A program made the position numbers and the translations under genes. A model generated the notes under the pieces. It ran no database searches and was not told where the DNA came from. It was given only the letters and a program-made list of their open reading frames with translations. Positions 17,972-27,965 of a stretch of DNA of 64,000 nucleotides are shown here, one piece after another; the stretch's first letter is position 1, and every line of letters begins with the position of its first letter. The stretch is from Angomonas deanei. Lineage: Eukaryota; Euglenozoa; Kinetoplastea; Trypanosomatida; Trypanosomatidae. The stretch is taken from NCBI GenBank assembly GCA_903995115.1, contig LR877166.1, positions 372,001 to 436,000 on the forward strand, read 5' to 3'.

Positions 17972-20614
17972 ATGAGTTCAGTAGTTGACACCTCACCGCA
18001 GCCCTTTTCCCCCAAGACGGTTGACCGAAATCTGAAGGAGGCCTTCACCGCACCCAACCACCCCGACAAGGCGTTCTCCGCGGAGTGTTACCAATGTAAA
18101 AAGACGGTGATGGTACTGCAGGAGGCGACCAAGAATGATTGTACACCTATCCATCCGAAGTTAATGGCGTACATGGAAAACTTTGTAGGCGGCACGAGCT
18201 GGAGCAGCCCAGAGGAGAGCTGTGGTTGGCTAGTGCTACAGCTGAGAGAACTGTACGGCTCTGGGCAGCTGTGGACCATGATGAAGGTCGTCTCCATTAT
18301 TTTTCACTTTCTTTCTAAAGGAAATGTTTTGTTCGCCGAAACATTATTGAAGCATCAAGGCAACTTGTTCGACATTATGTCCTTTCGTAAGTTGATTAGT
18401 AGTACGAAGCAGACCAACCTGTCTGGTGCCGCGTTGCCATCGGTCAACAGCGAGTTCAGTGCGTCTCTCCCGGTCGTAGCGAATGAAGACGATATGGAAG
18501 GCGCCTACATGCAAAACATTCTTTTAGCGACCTTGTCCAAAGATTCAGCAGAGGTGTTGGAGGAACAGCTCATGTGTATTTCTAACCTTTTGGCGATGCT
18601 AGACTCTTTTGCGCATTACTGTGCGGACTTTCCATTCGTGAAACCGGCGTACCCCGAGATGGTGAACTCGGAGGCGTTCGATAAGGCGATAAGAGGGGCA
18701 CCAGACCCATGGAAGAAGATCGCCGATGTATTCACTGCCTCTTTAGAGTTGTTGAAGGGCATTTGCATGTTAGGTGACATAGGTCTTCGTGAGTTCCGTG
18801 AGGCACTGGCACTCGTACGTGCGAAGCGGAGTTACTGTTTTTACAAAACGATCCGTGCCATGCTGGCCTACGCCCTCAACCTTTCTTTGGATACCATCAT
18901 GAAGCAGCTGGAGGAGATCAACCGTGAACAGCAGCATCACCCGATCGACCCGACCTCCTCGGACGGCCCTCTCATGAAGCTATATAAGAATGGTTCTGTC
19001 ATTAAGCGACAGTGGTACTACATGCTCTACCAGTTCGATCGTGTGACGCGTATCATTAAGGCGCGAGCGGAGGAACAGAATCAGCTGCAAGGCGCGATTC
19101 ACATGTCGACCGATTGGCTGGTGTGTCTTCCAGATGACTTCATGGAAAAGTTTAAGTTTCTTTGTGTCGATAAAACATTTGAAAATGATGCCAAAACGAT
19201 GACGGAGCCGGAGATGGCGAAGATGCTGCATAGTTTTCTGTCCGACGGGGACAGCGGGATTGGTAATTTCTCTCTCACCGAAGTGGAGAAGCTCGGCAAG
19301 GAGCACATTCGCTTAATGGATCATCTATTTAGCGAAGACGCCGGCGCCAACATGTATGACTTCCCCAGCAAGTTTGCGAAACTATATGCCACGGCCACCA
19401 AGCTGAAAAAGATGGTGGACGGATACGACGCTAGCAGCAGCAGCAGCCCCATGATGGGTCTTTCGCAGAATCTCTCGGACGACAACACCACCTCTCTTTC
19501 TTCGCCCAAGACGGACCCTGGCAGCCACACGTTTGTCATCCGGAAGAGCAAAGACGGTGTGATGCGGATCGAAGAGACGGACCGACAGAGCGGGGTGGAG
19601 GTGCATGACTTCTCCTCCGCCTTTGAGGAGTCCAGCGGGTCGATCGAGGCGCTGCTGGAGCAGGAGGACGTGGTGATTGTGTGCAACGAGAGCTTCTCGT
19701 GCACGGACCGGATGAAGCTGGCGGACCGCTTCCACGTGCTGCGCAAGTCGCAGCTGGGCGAGGGCAGCTACGGGAAGGTGTTCCGCGCGTGGGATGAGAT
19801 GCTCGGGTGCTACCTGGCTGCGAAGGAGCTGCAGCTGGACAGCAGCGTGGAGCACTCCGCGGCTGTGCGCGAGGTGCTGCGGGAGTACACGGTGCTGACG
19901 CAGCTGGCGCACGAGAACATTGTGCGCGTGGTGGCCTTCATGGTCTCCGGCAACGTTGGGACGATCTTCATGGAGTGGCTGCCGTCTGGCTCGCTGCAGG
20001 ACGTGCTGCGGGACAACCCGCGCCACTGCGTGCGCGAGCCGGTGGTGGCGCGGTACCTGCACGGTGCGCTGCTGGGTCTGGAGTACCTGCACGAGCGCGG
20101 CATCCTGCACCGCGACATCAAGCCCGGGAACATGCTGCTGACGACGGAGGGCAACGTGAAGCTGACGGACTTTGGGACGAGCCTTGTGCTGACGGAGGGG
20201 ATGAAGACGGTGGAGAGCACGGTGATCACTGGGACTGCGCCGTACATTGCGCCGGAGGCGGTGCACGGGACCTACTCGAGCGCGAGTGACGTGTGGTCGC
20301 TGGGGTGCACGGTGGTGGAGCTGCTGACTGGGAGCTCGCCGTGGACGGACCCCGCGAGCGGTGTACGACCGGACACGATCCCGCTGCTGTTCAAGATTGG
20401 CTCGCTGAGTGAGGGGACGACGGAGGGACTGCCGCACACGGTGGCGTGGCCGCTGATCACGAAGCTGCACGGTGACGTGTCGAAGGAGCTGCGGGACTTG
20501 CTAGACCAAATGTTCACGGTGAACCGCACGGACCGGCCGACGGTGACACAGCTGTTGCAGCACCCTTTTATCATGAAGTATAGTGAAACCTACCGTAGTC
20601 GTCATTCTTTTTGA
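17972..20614 (+). CDS. ANTH/ENTH-like domain fused to STE11-type protein kinase, copy 2
   Basis: 880 residues, closest to copy 1. The first 350 or so residues are nearly the same, including the ANTH-like block at about 45-145. The segment at about 350-540 has diverged strongly (VTRIIKARAEEQNQLQGA, then SLTEVEKLGKEH). The kinase domain starts near residue 587, with the ATP-binding Lys at 618, HRD at 713-715 and DFG at 733-735, all intact. The C-terminal tail is short (SETYRSRHSF) and lacks the Ser-rich end of copies 1 and 3. Near-identical catalytic domains with differing linkers and tails suggest the same catalytic output under different control (inference). Confidence 0.8.
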   Translation: MSSVVDTSPQPFSPKTVDRNLKEAFTAPNHPDKAFSAECYQCKKTVMVLQEATKNDCTPIHPKLMAYMENFVGGTSWSSPEESCGWLVLQLRELYGSGQLWTMMKVVSIIFHFLSKGNVLFAETLLKHQGNLFDIMSFRKLISSTKQTNLSGAALPSVNSEFSASLPVVANEDDMEGAYMQNILLATLSKDSAEVLEEQLMCISNLLAMLDSFAHYCADFPFVKPAYPEMVNSEAFDKAIRGAPDPWKKIADVFTASLELLKGICMLGDIGLREFREALALVRAKRSYCFYKTIRAMLAYALNLSLDTIMKQLEEINREQQHHPIDPTSSDGPLMKLYKNGSVIKRQWYYMLYQFDRVTRIIKARAEEQNQLQGAIHMSTDWLVCLPDDFMEKFKFLCVDKTFENDAKTMTEPEMAKMLHSFLSDGDSGIGNFSLTEVEKLGKEHIRLMDHLFSEDAGANMYDFPSKFAKLYATATKLKKMVDGYDASSSSSPMMGLSQNLSDDNTTSLSSPKTDPGSHTFVIRKSKDGVMRIEETDRQSGVEVHDFSSAFEESSGSIEALLEQEDVVIVCNESFSCTDRMKLADRFHVLRKSQLGEGSYGKVFRAWDEMLGCYLAAKELQLDSSVEHSAAVREVLREYTVLTQLAHENIVRVVAFMVSGNVGTIFMEWLPSGSLQDVLRDNPRHCVREPVVARYLHGALLGLEYLHERGILHRDIKPGNMLLTTEGNVKLTDFGTSLVLTEGMKTVESTVITGTAPYIAPEAVHGTYSSASDVWSLGCTVVELLTGSSPWTDPASGVRPDTIPLLFKIGSLSEGTTEGLPHTVAWPLITKLHGDVSKELRDLLDQMFTVNRTDRPTVTQLLQHPFIMKYSETYRSRHSF
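19562..20580 (+). repeat. Homogenised kinase-domain block, copy 2
   Basis: Second copy of the 1.02-kb kinase block. It differs from copies 1 and 3 at a handful of synonymous positions only, while the DNA just before 19560 and just after 20580 is clearly different. Confidence 0.85.
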
Positions 20615-21139
20615 ATATAAAACGGAATTGGTGTTACTGTGGCGATGCAGTGTATTCTCAGGTGTGTGTGTGGGAGGAGTGGCATAGCTCATTTTTTTTT
20701 GTGTTTTATGTGGTAAACTACTTGTTTTTGTTTAACTTTTGAGGCGTTCATGTCATCGTGTTTGTTGTTGTTATGTTTTTGTTTTTGTTTTTTCGTTTGG
20801 TGTACTGAAACGTTTGTTTTTGTTATTGCTGTTCTCTTTATATATCTTTCTCCCCTTCTTTAGTTTTTTTTTGTTTTTTTTGTTATATACCTTTCAAGTT
20901 TCTGTTTTTTTTTTTTATATAATTTATTAAATTTGTTGTTTTTTTTTTCTTTTTATTTTATTTGTAAAGCTGAGTGGGTGAGTGTGAAAATATTCTTATC
21001 CCACAACAGCTATTGCTGATTAAAACACTAAGACTTGGCTGAAAACCGTAGAGCATAAACAGTTTTTTTTTTTTGTCAAAGCGTTCAATAATATTAATAA
21101 TAATCATAATAAATACAAAAAATAAATAAAAAGAGTATA
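20615..21139. other. Intergenic between kinase copies 2 and 3
   Basis: T/G-rich spacer with several T8 to T10 runs, followed by an A-rich leader (21081-21139). A 63-codon Phe-rich + strand frame at 20739 is a by-product of the T tracts. No gene seen. Confidence 0.55.
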
Positions 21140-23899
21140 ATGAATTCTGCGACGACAGAAAACAAGCCCTGCCAGTGCATCACCACTAAAATTGTGAATG
21201 AGGTGAAGCATAAACTAAAAAAGGCGTACTGCCAGTCCGGTGTCTCCAACGCGAGACACATCAACCCGGAGAAGGTGCAGTGCTGCAAGACGGTTTGTGT
21301 CCTAGACCAAGTCACCCGCAATGACTGTAGCGTCATCCCTGTACAGCTGCTGCAGTACTTGGAGAAGCAGACCGAGAACAGTCAGTGGTGTACCGCCGAG
21401 GAGGAGTGCGAGTGGTTGGTGAAACAGCTGTGCGAGTACTTCCGGACGGGACAGGTGTGGACGATTATGAAGGTCTATCTGACCGTGCATTACCTCTTGA
21501 TCCACGGCTCACCTCACTTTACCAAGTATATGTTGCTCGATGGCAGCGAGATGTTTGATGTGATGGAGCTGAAGAAGCTGGTGCTGGGCACGAAACAGGA
21601 AAATCTCAGTGGCGCTGTCACCGCCCCTTCCTGCTCTACCAGCGACTGCGGCATCATGGAGCAGCAGGAGCCCTCCCGCGCCTCTGAAATGTACTCCGAC
21701 TGCTCCGAGGCACAGAAGATAATCATGGAATCCTTTGCCCGTGCGAACGAGGAGAGTGGCGTGCAGGAGGTGCTGGAGTGCTTGAGCAACTTTGCCGTGG
21801 TGGTGGACTCTCTTTCGGAATATAAAAATGAGTTTCCCTATGTCAGTCCCTTGTTTGCGGACTCCGTCGAGTCCCCTGAGTTTGACCAGGCGATCCGTGG
21901 AGCGGCAAGTCCGCCGGCAAAGATGCTGGAGGTCTTCACCGCCACCATGGAGCTGGTGAAGGCGTTTATCATGCTCTCCGACATTGGCTCCTCCACCTTC
22001 CGCACCCGCATGGCGCTCCAGCGCACCAAGAGCAGCCGCGAGTATTACCGTACCCTGCGGGCGATGCTACTATACTCCCTCAACTTGATGCTAGACACGG
22101 GGATAGAGGCCATGGAGTCTGTCTTGCTGGAGCAGCAAGATATCTGCGTGGAGACGGTCGGGGCGGACTGTCCGTTCAGCAAGGTGCACCAGGCCGTGTA
22201 CCCCATGAAGCAAATGTGGTACTTTATGGTTTACCAGTTCGACCGCACCACCCGCATCCTCAAAAACATCCTCGACGAACACAATGAGGAGGAAGGCGCG
22301 ACTAAGATCCCCACCGACTGGCTCGTCTGTCTGCCGGATGACTTCATGAAAACCTTCAAAAAAATTTTTCTCTGCAAGGAGTACTCGAACCAATCGTCCA
22401 TGAAGGATGAAGAAATTGCCAAAGTGCTCCAAGGTAAGATTCTGTCCAATGAATGTGTGTTAAAAGAGGAATCCTTCGAGATGGACTCCATCAATGAGAT
22501 GGACAATGCCTGGAAGACCCATCTGTCGATTGTGGAGCATCTCTTCAACGAGGAGCAACACGCCACGATTATTCACTGCGTAGAGTCCAAGTGGGGTCGA
22601 CTACGCAAGTCGTACGCCGCGCTGCTCAAGTCGATTCGATGCAGTGCCGTCCCGACCGGTAGCCCTACCGTCCTAGTCACCGACTCCACCTCTGATCACA
22701 GCAATCCCTCTCGCTCACCAACCTCCACCATGAACAGCCTTCGCAGTAGCACGTTTGTCATTCGCAAAACGAAAAGTGGCGCAATGCGGATCGAAGAGAC
22801 GGACCGACAGAGCGGGGTGGAGGTGCATGACTTCTCCTCCGCCTTTGAGGAGTCCAGCGGGTCGATCGAGGCGCTGCTGGAGCAGGAGGACGTGGTGATT
22901 GTGTGCAACGAGAGCTTCTCGTGCACGGACCGGATGAAGCTGGCGGACCGCTTCCACGTGCTGCGCAAGTCGCAGCTGGGCGAGGGCAGCTACGGGAAGG
23001 TGTTCCGCGCGTGGGATGAGATGCTCGGGTGCTACCTGGCTGCGAAGGAGCTGCAGCTGGACAGCAGCGTGGAGCACTCTGCGGCTGTGCGCGAGGTGCT
23101 GCGGGAGTACACGGTGCTGACGCAGCTGGCGCACGAGAACATTGTGCGCGTGGTGGCCTTCATGGTCTCCGGCAACGTTGGGACGATCTTCATGGAGTGG
23201 CTGCCGTCTGGCTCGCTGCAGGACGTGCTGCGGGACAACCCGCGCCACTGCGTGCGCGAGCCGGTGGTGGCGCGGTACCTGCACGGTGCGCTGCTGGGTC
23301 TGGAGTACCTGCACGAGCGCGGCATCCTGCACCGCGACATCAAGCCCGGGAACATGCTGCTGACGACGGAGGGCAACGTGAAGCTGACGGACTTTGGGAC
23401 GAGCCTTGTGCTGACGGAGGGGATGAAGACGGTGGAGAGCACGGTGATCACTGGGACTGCGCCGTACATTGCGCCGGAGGCGGTGCACGGGACCTACTCG
23501 AGCGCGAGTGACGTGTGGTCGCTGGGGTGCACGGTGGTGGAGCTGCTGACTGGGAGCTCGCCGTGGACGGACCCCGCGAGCGGTGTACGACCGGACACGA
23601 TCCCGCTGCTGTTCAAGATTGGCTCGCTGAGTGAGGGGACGACGGAGGGACTGCCGCACACGGTGGCGTGGCCGCTGATCACGAAGCTGCACGGTGACGT
23701 GTCGAAGGAGCTGCGGGACTTGCTAGATCAAATGTTCACGGTGAACCGCACGGACCGGCCGACGGTGACACAGCTGTTGCAGCACCCTTTTATCATGAAG
23801 TACAGCGAGGGCTACTCCAAGTACTCTAGTAGTAGCTCGATGTGGCTGTCGTCGAGTATGTCCTTTGAACGCAACTCAACTCTGTCGCCACTACGATAG
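21140..23899 (+). CDS. ANTH/ENTH-like domain fused to STE11-type protein kinase, copy 3 (divergent)
   Basis: 919 residues. The N-terminal two thirds are clearly homologous to copies 1 and 2 but much diverged, and this copy gives the clearest ANTH-like pattern. It reads LDQVTRNDCSVIPVQLLQYL at about 55-74, then VWTIMKVYLTVHYLLIHGSP and MFDVMELKKLV at about 106-147. The kinase begins near residue 605, with Lys636, HRD 731-733 and DFG 751-753. The C-terminal tail is Ser-rich (SSSSMWLSSSMSF), like that of copy 1. The contrast between a diverged N-terminus and a near-identical kinase points to recent conversion of the kinase block rather than recent duplication of the whole gene. Confidence 0.8.
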   Translation: MNSATTENKPCQCITTKIVNEVKHKLKKAYCQSGVSNARHINPEKVQCCKTVCVLDQVTRNDCSVIPVQLLQYLEKQTENSQWCTAEEECEWLVKQLCEYFRTGQVWTIMKVYLTVHYLLIHGSPHFTKYMLLDGSEMFDVMELKKLVLGTKQENLSGAVTAPSCSTSDCGIMEQQEPSRASEMYSDCSEAQKIIMESFARANEESGVQEVLECLSNFAVVVDSLSEYKNEFPYVSPLFADSVESPEFDQAIRGAASPPAKMLEVFTATMELVKAFIMLSDIGSSTFRTRMALQRTKSSREYYRTLRAMLLYSLNLMLDTGIEAMESVLLEQQDICVETVGADCPFSKVHQAVYPMKQMWYFMVYQFDRTTRILKNILDEHNEEEGATKIPTDWLVCLPDDFMKTFKKIFLCKEYSNQSSMKDEEIAKVLQGKILSNECVLKEESFEMDSINEMDNAWKTHLSIVEHLFNEEQHATIIHCVESKWGRLRKSYAALLKSIRCSAVPTGSPTVLVTDSTSDHSNPSRSPTSTMNSLRSSTFVIRKTKSGAMRIEETDRQSGVEVHDFSSAFEESSGSIEALLEQEDVVIVCNESFSCTDRMKLADRFHVLRKSQLGEGSYGKVFRAWDEMLGCYLAAKELQLDSSVEHSAAVREVLREYTVLTQLAHENIVRVVAFMVSGNVGTIFMEWLPSGSLQDVLRDNPRHCVREPVVARYLHGALLGLEYLHERGILHRDIKPGNMLLTTEGNVKLTDFGTSLVLTEGMKTVESTVITGTAPYIAPEAVHGTYSSASDVWSLGCTVVELLTGSSPWTDPASGVRPDTIPLLFKIGSLSEGTTEGLPHTVAWPLITKLHGDVSKELRDLLDQMFTVNRTDRPTVTQLLQHPFIMKYSEGYSKYSSSSSMWLSSSMSFERNSTLSPLR
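22785..23805 (+). repeat. Homogenised kinase-domain block, copy 3
   Basis: Third copy of the 1.02-kb kinase block. It shares some third-position variants with copy 1 and others with copy 2, a mosaic expected from repeated conversion among the three copies. Confidence 0.85.
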
Positions 23900-24435
23900 G
23901 CGCGGATTCGTGGTGTTTTATGATTGTAGCGTGTTGATGGGTAAGTTTTTTTTAATATTATATATATACGAATAATAATAAAAAGAAATGAAAGTGTACT
24001 AACGGAAGATGTACGCTTTCTAAATTCGGTTTTATACAATATATGCTGTTCATTTTTTTTTTTATTATTATTATAAAGTTAAGATGTAGACAAGAGTCGT
24101 TACCGCTGTTTGATGACCGATGAAAAGTTTTTTTTTTTTAAGGATCTATAAACAAGAACGAGTGTTTCAAAAATATCTTTTTTTTTCTTTTTTTGCTGTT
24201 TTCACTATTAGAGTTTTTCTGATTTATGCAGAAGGAACTCACCTCATTTTTTTTTCCTAACTTTACATCGTGTGTTTCAAAGATTGTCTGTTTTTTGTGG
24301 GTCAAGAAAGGTATCCGAAAAGGCGAGTTTTTGCCATCTTGGGGTCTTTTACGCTTGCTATCTTGGTTTTTCCTCCCTTGCTTTTCTTTATGATAGGGTT
24401 GTACATCAAAAAAAGAAAGTTACACAAAGTTGTAA
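23900..24435. other. Intergenic after the kinase array
   Basis: AT-rich with T tracts near 24052, 24128 and 24179. A + strand 98-codon frame at 24270 overlaps the next start and has no recognisable content. Not taken as a gene. Confidence 0.55.
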
Positions 24436-25230
24436 ATGTCGGACGCCACCCTGTATCACGAAGAACTGCTAGAGCAGGAACTGCAATTAGAGAACCTTAT
24501 CACCAAAGCCAACAAACTAAGCAGCGGCACCGGTGCCCTTGGAGAATTATTAGATATTCAAAATAAGTGCACCAACCTCTTCCGACGGTTGAATAAAAAT
24601 TATGCCCAGCTGTGTGTGGAGGTGCGCGTGATGGGGGACGAGGCCGACAGCGCCTACTACGGAGAACTCGTCAAGAAACACAACACACGGATTGGGGAGC
24701 TGCGAGGCAGTATGGCGAAACTAAAAGAAAAGTGTGAGACCGCGCAGCAGGATTCCTTTCACCCGCCAACAGCTCAGAAGGAATCCAACGACACTACTAC
24801 TACTACGAATAATAATAACAATAACAATGGGGAAGGACGGTTCTCCGTGTGGTCGCCTACTGAAGGCGGTGAGGAGGAGGCCGGCGCGGACCCCAGCCGG
24901 GTAGAGGCCCGTCACGCCGCCGGCCGCATCAACACCATCCAGCACCAAACCCTACAATCCCTCGGCAACACGGAAACGATGCTCAACGAGACCGAGACGG
25001 TAGGACAGGAGGCGGCGGTCACCCTTCGTAAACAAACCGAACAGATAGAAAAGACAAACGAAGGCTTGGAGGAGATGCATGGAGAGATTGGACGAGCGGG
25101 GAAGGAGCTGAAAGGGTTCATGCGGCGTATGGCGAGGGATCGGATTATTATATTTTTTAGTATTGCCATTGTGGTGTGCTTAATTGTGGTTGTCATCCTC
25201 GCCGTGTTGAAACACAAGTGGAATAAGTGA
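24436..25230 (+). CDS. Qb-SNARE, NPSN-like
   Basis: 264 residues. The N-terminal three-helix-like region (1-115) is followed by an acidic Asn-containing linker. A SNARE heptad region lies at about 170-232 and a C-terminal membrane anchor at about 236-258 (IIFFSIAIVVCLIVVVILAVL). The SNARE core reads EAAVTLRKQTEQIEKTNEGLEEM with a central Gln, typical of Q-SNAREs. The spacing resembles plant NPSN and Vti1-type Qb-SNAREs. It would act in membrane fusion on an internal or plasma membrane. Choice of the NPSN subgroup is tentative. Confidence 0.75.
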   Translation: MSDATLYHEELLEQELQLENLITKANKLSSGTGALGELLDIQNKCTNLFRRLNKNYAQLCVEVRVMGDEADSAYYGELVKKHNTRIGELRGSMAKLKEKCETAQQDSFHPPTAQKESNDTTTTTNNNNNNNGEGRFSVWSPTEGGEEEAGADPSRVEARHAAGRINTIQHQTLQSLGNTETMLNETETVGQEAAVTLRKQTEQIEKTNEGLEEMHGEIGRAGKELKGFMRRMARDRIIIFFSIAIVVCLIVVVILAVLKHKWNK

Positions 25231-25459
25231 GTGGAGACATTCACTTTTTCCGTGTACGAAATATTCTTCTTTTTTTTAGTTGCGTTAGTATAAATCATTA
25301 AACAGAAAAATAAAAGTAAAAATACGATGCATTATGGTTGTGTATCTACCCACTGTATCACAATTCTATTTCCTTTCTCCTCCTTTAGTTTATGGTGTAA
25401 AGGATAGGACTCTTTACAGTTTTACTAGAATAGTTTTTTTTTTCCCAATAAAATACAAA

Positions 25460-26995
25460 ATGGGCCAATCCGCGTCGTACACGGAGTCGTCCATCAATAG
25501 AGCAATGCTGAAGGTGAAAAATGCGGAGAAGGAGGAGGAAGACAATCTCATTCAATTGTGTGGTCTGCACCGTCCGCAGTCGGAGTCGTCGCCGACTGTA
25601 TCGGAGGGGTCCAACCCTTCGCCGGATCGTACCGACCTGCCGGAAGACTTTGGCCCCTTGGTGTCCCTCACGCCTGGCTGTTACACCCTCAACGAGCTTC
25701 GGGAGGCGGTCTCCTACCTACCGGAGGCACTGTGGATTAGTCTCGATCGGGTGTCCCTGCTGTACATGCTAGACAACAACCTCAACGGGGAGTTCGACCA
25801 CACCGATATCGCGCGATTCACCGATTGGGCCATTGAGTCGCTCCCCAAGGACACCACGACGGAGCAGCTGGGGGACGCGATCCAGGCCCACGCCGCCCTC
25901 CACTGCTGGTATCGCTGTCTCCTCGTCGGCCAGCGGGACCAGCGGCGGTCGCGCAAAGGGCGGTGGTCGGGGGGCTCCCCCAGCCACCTGCAGAGCGTCT
26001 GCCACGACGACATCTCGGTCATGTTCATGCAGGCCGCGCGGTCCCACTCCCCGGTGGACTCCCCGCCGTCCTCCCCGGATGAACAACAGCTGGGACTGGA
26101 GGTGCCCGTCACGAAGGACCAGAAGAAGGCCGCCGCCCTACACTTTGCCAAGTGGGTCCTGCGCATGTTGCGGGTACAGGAGAAGGCGACCAACGGCGCC
26201 ATGACGCTGCAGCGACGGCGGCAAAAGTATTTACCCCAGACCGCATGGGAGGCAAACCCCTCGGAGGCGACAGAGTCTGGGAATGAGACGGCGGACCGCT
26301 ACAAGCGGCTCTCCGGTCAAGAGGAGTCGGAGCTGTTCGAGACGACCCCCAGCCCCGCCAGCGGCTCGCCCTCCCCCACCCGCCTTGCCAAGAGCCCTGG
26401 GCTGCCCTTCACGGTGATGGACAGCGACGTGCTCGACCGAGTCTTGCAGCAGTCCCCGCAGGATTGGGCGCGCCTGGAGCAGCAGGGGCACTACAGCGTC
26501 TTTAGTATTGAAGATATGTACTCCATCTTTGCCGTCTTTGAGAGTTACGGCATGCCCTTCTGGCAGTTCTGTCGGCTGCTCAACCAGGCCGGGGCGGTGG
26601 AGCTGGAGAAGGAGCTGGGGCTGTCCGAGGAGGAGGCGACACACCGCCTGACGTGCGCGATGGCGGTCGAGGAGGCACGACGGGCGGCCGCCATCCACAG
26701 TCTCCGCGCGAACTCGGTTTCCACCTCTTTTGGCTACTTCAACACCACAAACAACAATAATAATAATAATACGACGAGCCCAGGGCAGGAGTCGAGCTCG
26801 TCTGGCGGACTGCCGCCCAACACCAATAGTAGTAACACCCTTTCCTCCGCGGCGGGCCCCACAATACCGCACTTCACCGTGTCTCAGCCCACCCTCCTGT
26901 CGTTTGCTTTTTGCTTCACCAAGGCGTACTGGGATATGTTGGAGAATATAGGGTTTAAGCCATCCAGTCTGAAGGTGGGGAGCAGAAATATTTAA
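25460..26995 (+). CDS. EF-hand-like protein with an N-myristoylation signal
   Basis: The start is set at 25460 because MGQSASYTESS is a good N-myristoylation signal (Gly2, Ser at position 6 or 7). The DNA before it is T-rich leader, although the frame is open to 25334. The protein has about 511 residues. A single EF-hand-like loop lies near residues 105-116 (DNNLNGEFDHTD, followed by an acidic/aromatic helix). Low-complexity Ser/Pro segments and a polyAsn insertion follow. A second ordered region sits at about 310-420 (VMDSDVLDRVLQQSPQDWARLE, then YSVFSIEDMYSIFAVFESYG). Likely a membrane-peripheral calcium-responsive protein. The exact family is not recognised. Confidence 0.65.
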   Translation: MGQSASYTESSINRAMLKVKNAEKEEEDNLIQLCGLHRPQSESSPTVSEGSNPSPDRTDLPEDFGPLVSLTPGCYTLNELREAVSYLPEALWISLDRVSLLYMLDNNLNGEFDHTDIARFTDWAIESLPKDTTTEQLGDAIQAHAALHCWYRCLLVGQRDQRRSRKGRWSGGSPSHLQSVCHDDISVMFMQAARSHSPVDSPPSSPDEQQLGLEVPVTKDQKKAAALHFAKWVLRMLRVQEKATNGAMTLQRRRQKYLPQTAWEANPSEATESGNETADRYKRLSGQEESELFETTPSPASGSPSPTRLAKSPGLPFTVMDSDVLDRVLQQSPQDWARLEQQGHYSVFSIEDMYSIFAVFESYGMPFWQFCRLLNQAGAVELEKELGLSEEEATHRLTCAMAVEEARRAAAIHSLRANSVSTSFGYFNTTNNNNNNNTTSPGQESSSSGGLPPNTNSSNTLSSAAGPTIPHFTVSQPTLLSFAFCFTKAYWDMLENIGFKPSSLKVGSRNI

Positions 26996-27253
26996 CAAAT
27001 AACAAAACAAAACACTGGGGTCGCTGCGGGAGACCCTTTTTTTTTTCTTCCTCTTTTTTTGTTTGTTGTTGAAACATATAATTGTCTCCTACAAAAAGAA
27101 AAGTGTACAGTATTCCTCTTTAAATTGCGTGTTCATTAATCAACAAAAAAATAAATAAATAAATAAAAGGGAATGCTCGATGAATATTTGTTTTCCACTT
27201 ATTCAAATAAGGATAATACTAAAAAATATTCTTTCTCCCTTTTTTTCACTTCC

Positions 27254-27255
27254 AG
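27254..27255 (+). promoter_or_regulatory. Probable trans-splice acceptor AG
   Basis: The AG ends a pyrimidine-rich tract (about 27230-27253). It lies downstream of the first possible ATG of the long open frame, so it decides that the cytidine deaminase start is 27276. Confidence 0.6.
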
Positions 27256-27275
27256 TTGTATTGTTCGTTCCAGCA

Positions 27276-27785
27276 ATGAGTGTCACACCACTCCTGAAGC
27301 CCATCACACAGTTCTCCAAAGAGCTCCAAAAATTAGCGGAGGCGGCGGTGCGCGCCCAGCGACAGGCCTACTGCCCGTACTCCAACTTCGCCGTGGGGGC
27401 GGCGCTGCAGCATTCTTCCTCCGAGATCACGGTGGGATGTAACTATGAGAACTGCACCCTTCAGTCGTGCTGTGCGGAGCGGTGTGCGATTGTGAAGGCG
27501 AACGTGGAAGGAAAGCGAACGGCGACGGCGGTGGCGGTCTACGGGGCGCCCGCCGGCTGGCAAGGCGTAGGGGACGGGACGGTCGTGTGCCCCCCCTGTG
27601 GCCTCTGCCGTCAGCTGCTGGTGGAGGTGGCGGATCTCTCCGATAATTACAACACCTTTCAAGTGCTGCTGGTGTCGAGGGATTTTCAAAATGGAAAGTT
27701 ATTCCTCTTGCGAGATTTGATGATTGAGAAGTTTGGTCCGGCGGACGTTGGAGTGGATCTTGCCGTCCTTCGTCAGGGGAAGTGA
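27276..27785 (+). CDS. Cytidine deaminase
   Basis: 169 residues from the ATG at 27276. This start leaves a normal-length enzyme, and the splice acceptor at 27254 removes the upstream part of the frame. Cytidine/deoxycytidine deaminase converts cytidine to uridine in pyrimidine salvage. Visible motifs are YCPYSNFAVGAAL near the N-terminus and CNYENCTLQSCCAERCA, with zinc ligand Cys66 and catalytic Glu68. PPCGLCRQ supplies zinc ligands Cys108 and Cys111. Length and Cys-x-x-Cys ligands fit the small homotetrameric CDA type. An insertion at about 92-104 (APAGWQGVGDGTV) is slightly longer than usual. Confidence 0.93.
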   Translation: MSVTPLLKPITQFSKELQKLAEAAVRAQRQAYCPYSNFAVGAALQHSSSEITVGCNYENCTLQSCCAERCAIVKANVEGKRTATAVAVYGAPAGWQGVGDGTVVCPPCGLCRQLLVEVADLSDNYNTFQVLLVSRDFQNGKLFLLRDLMIEKFGPADVGVDLAVLRQGK

Positions 27786-27965
27786 GGACCGAAACAAACA
27801 AACAAAAAAAAAAAATGTTATGCTACTATTTGTTTTTTTATTATTATTATGGAAAGTGAGGGCGTGGTACAACGCATCTTTCTCATTTTTTTTTTTCGGA
27901 AAGTATTCTCTACGAGTATTTCAGTAGTAGTGAACAAATTTCCCCATTTAATATACCGTATTACC

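Noticed and set aside
20739-20930. Phe/Leu-rich small frame that looks like a membrane protein
   Set aside because: Hydrophobicity comes from T tracts read as Phe and Leu. Several similar frames occur in other T-rich spacers (14528, 38360, 53116).
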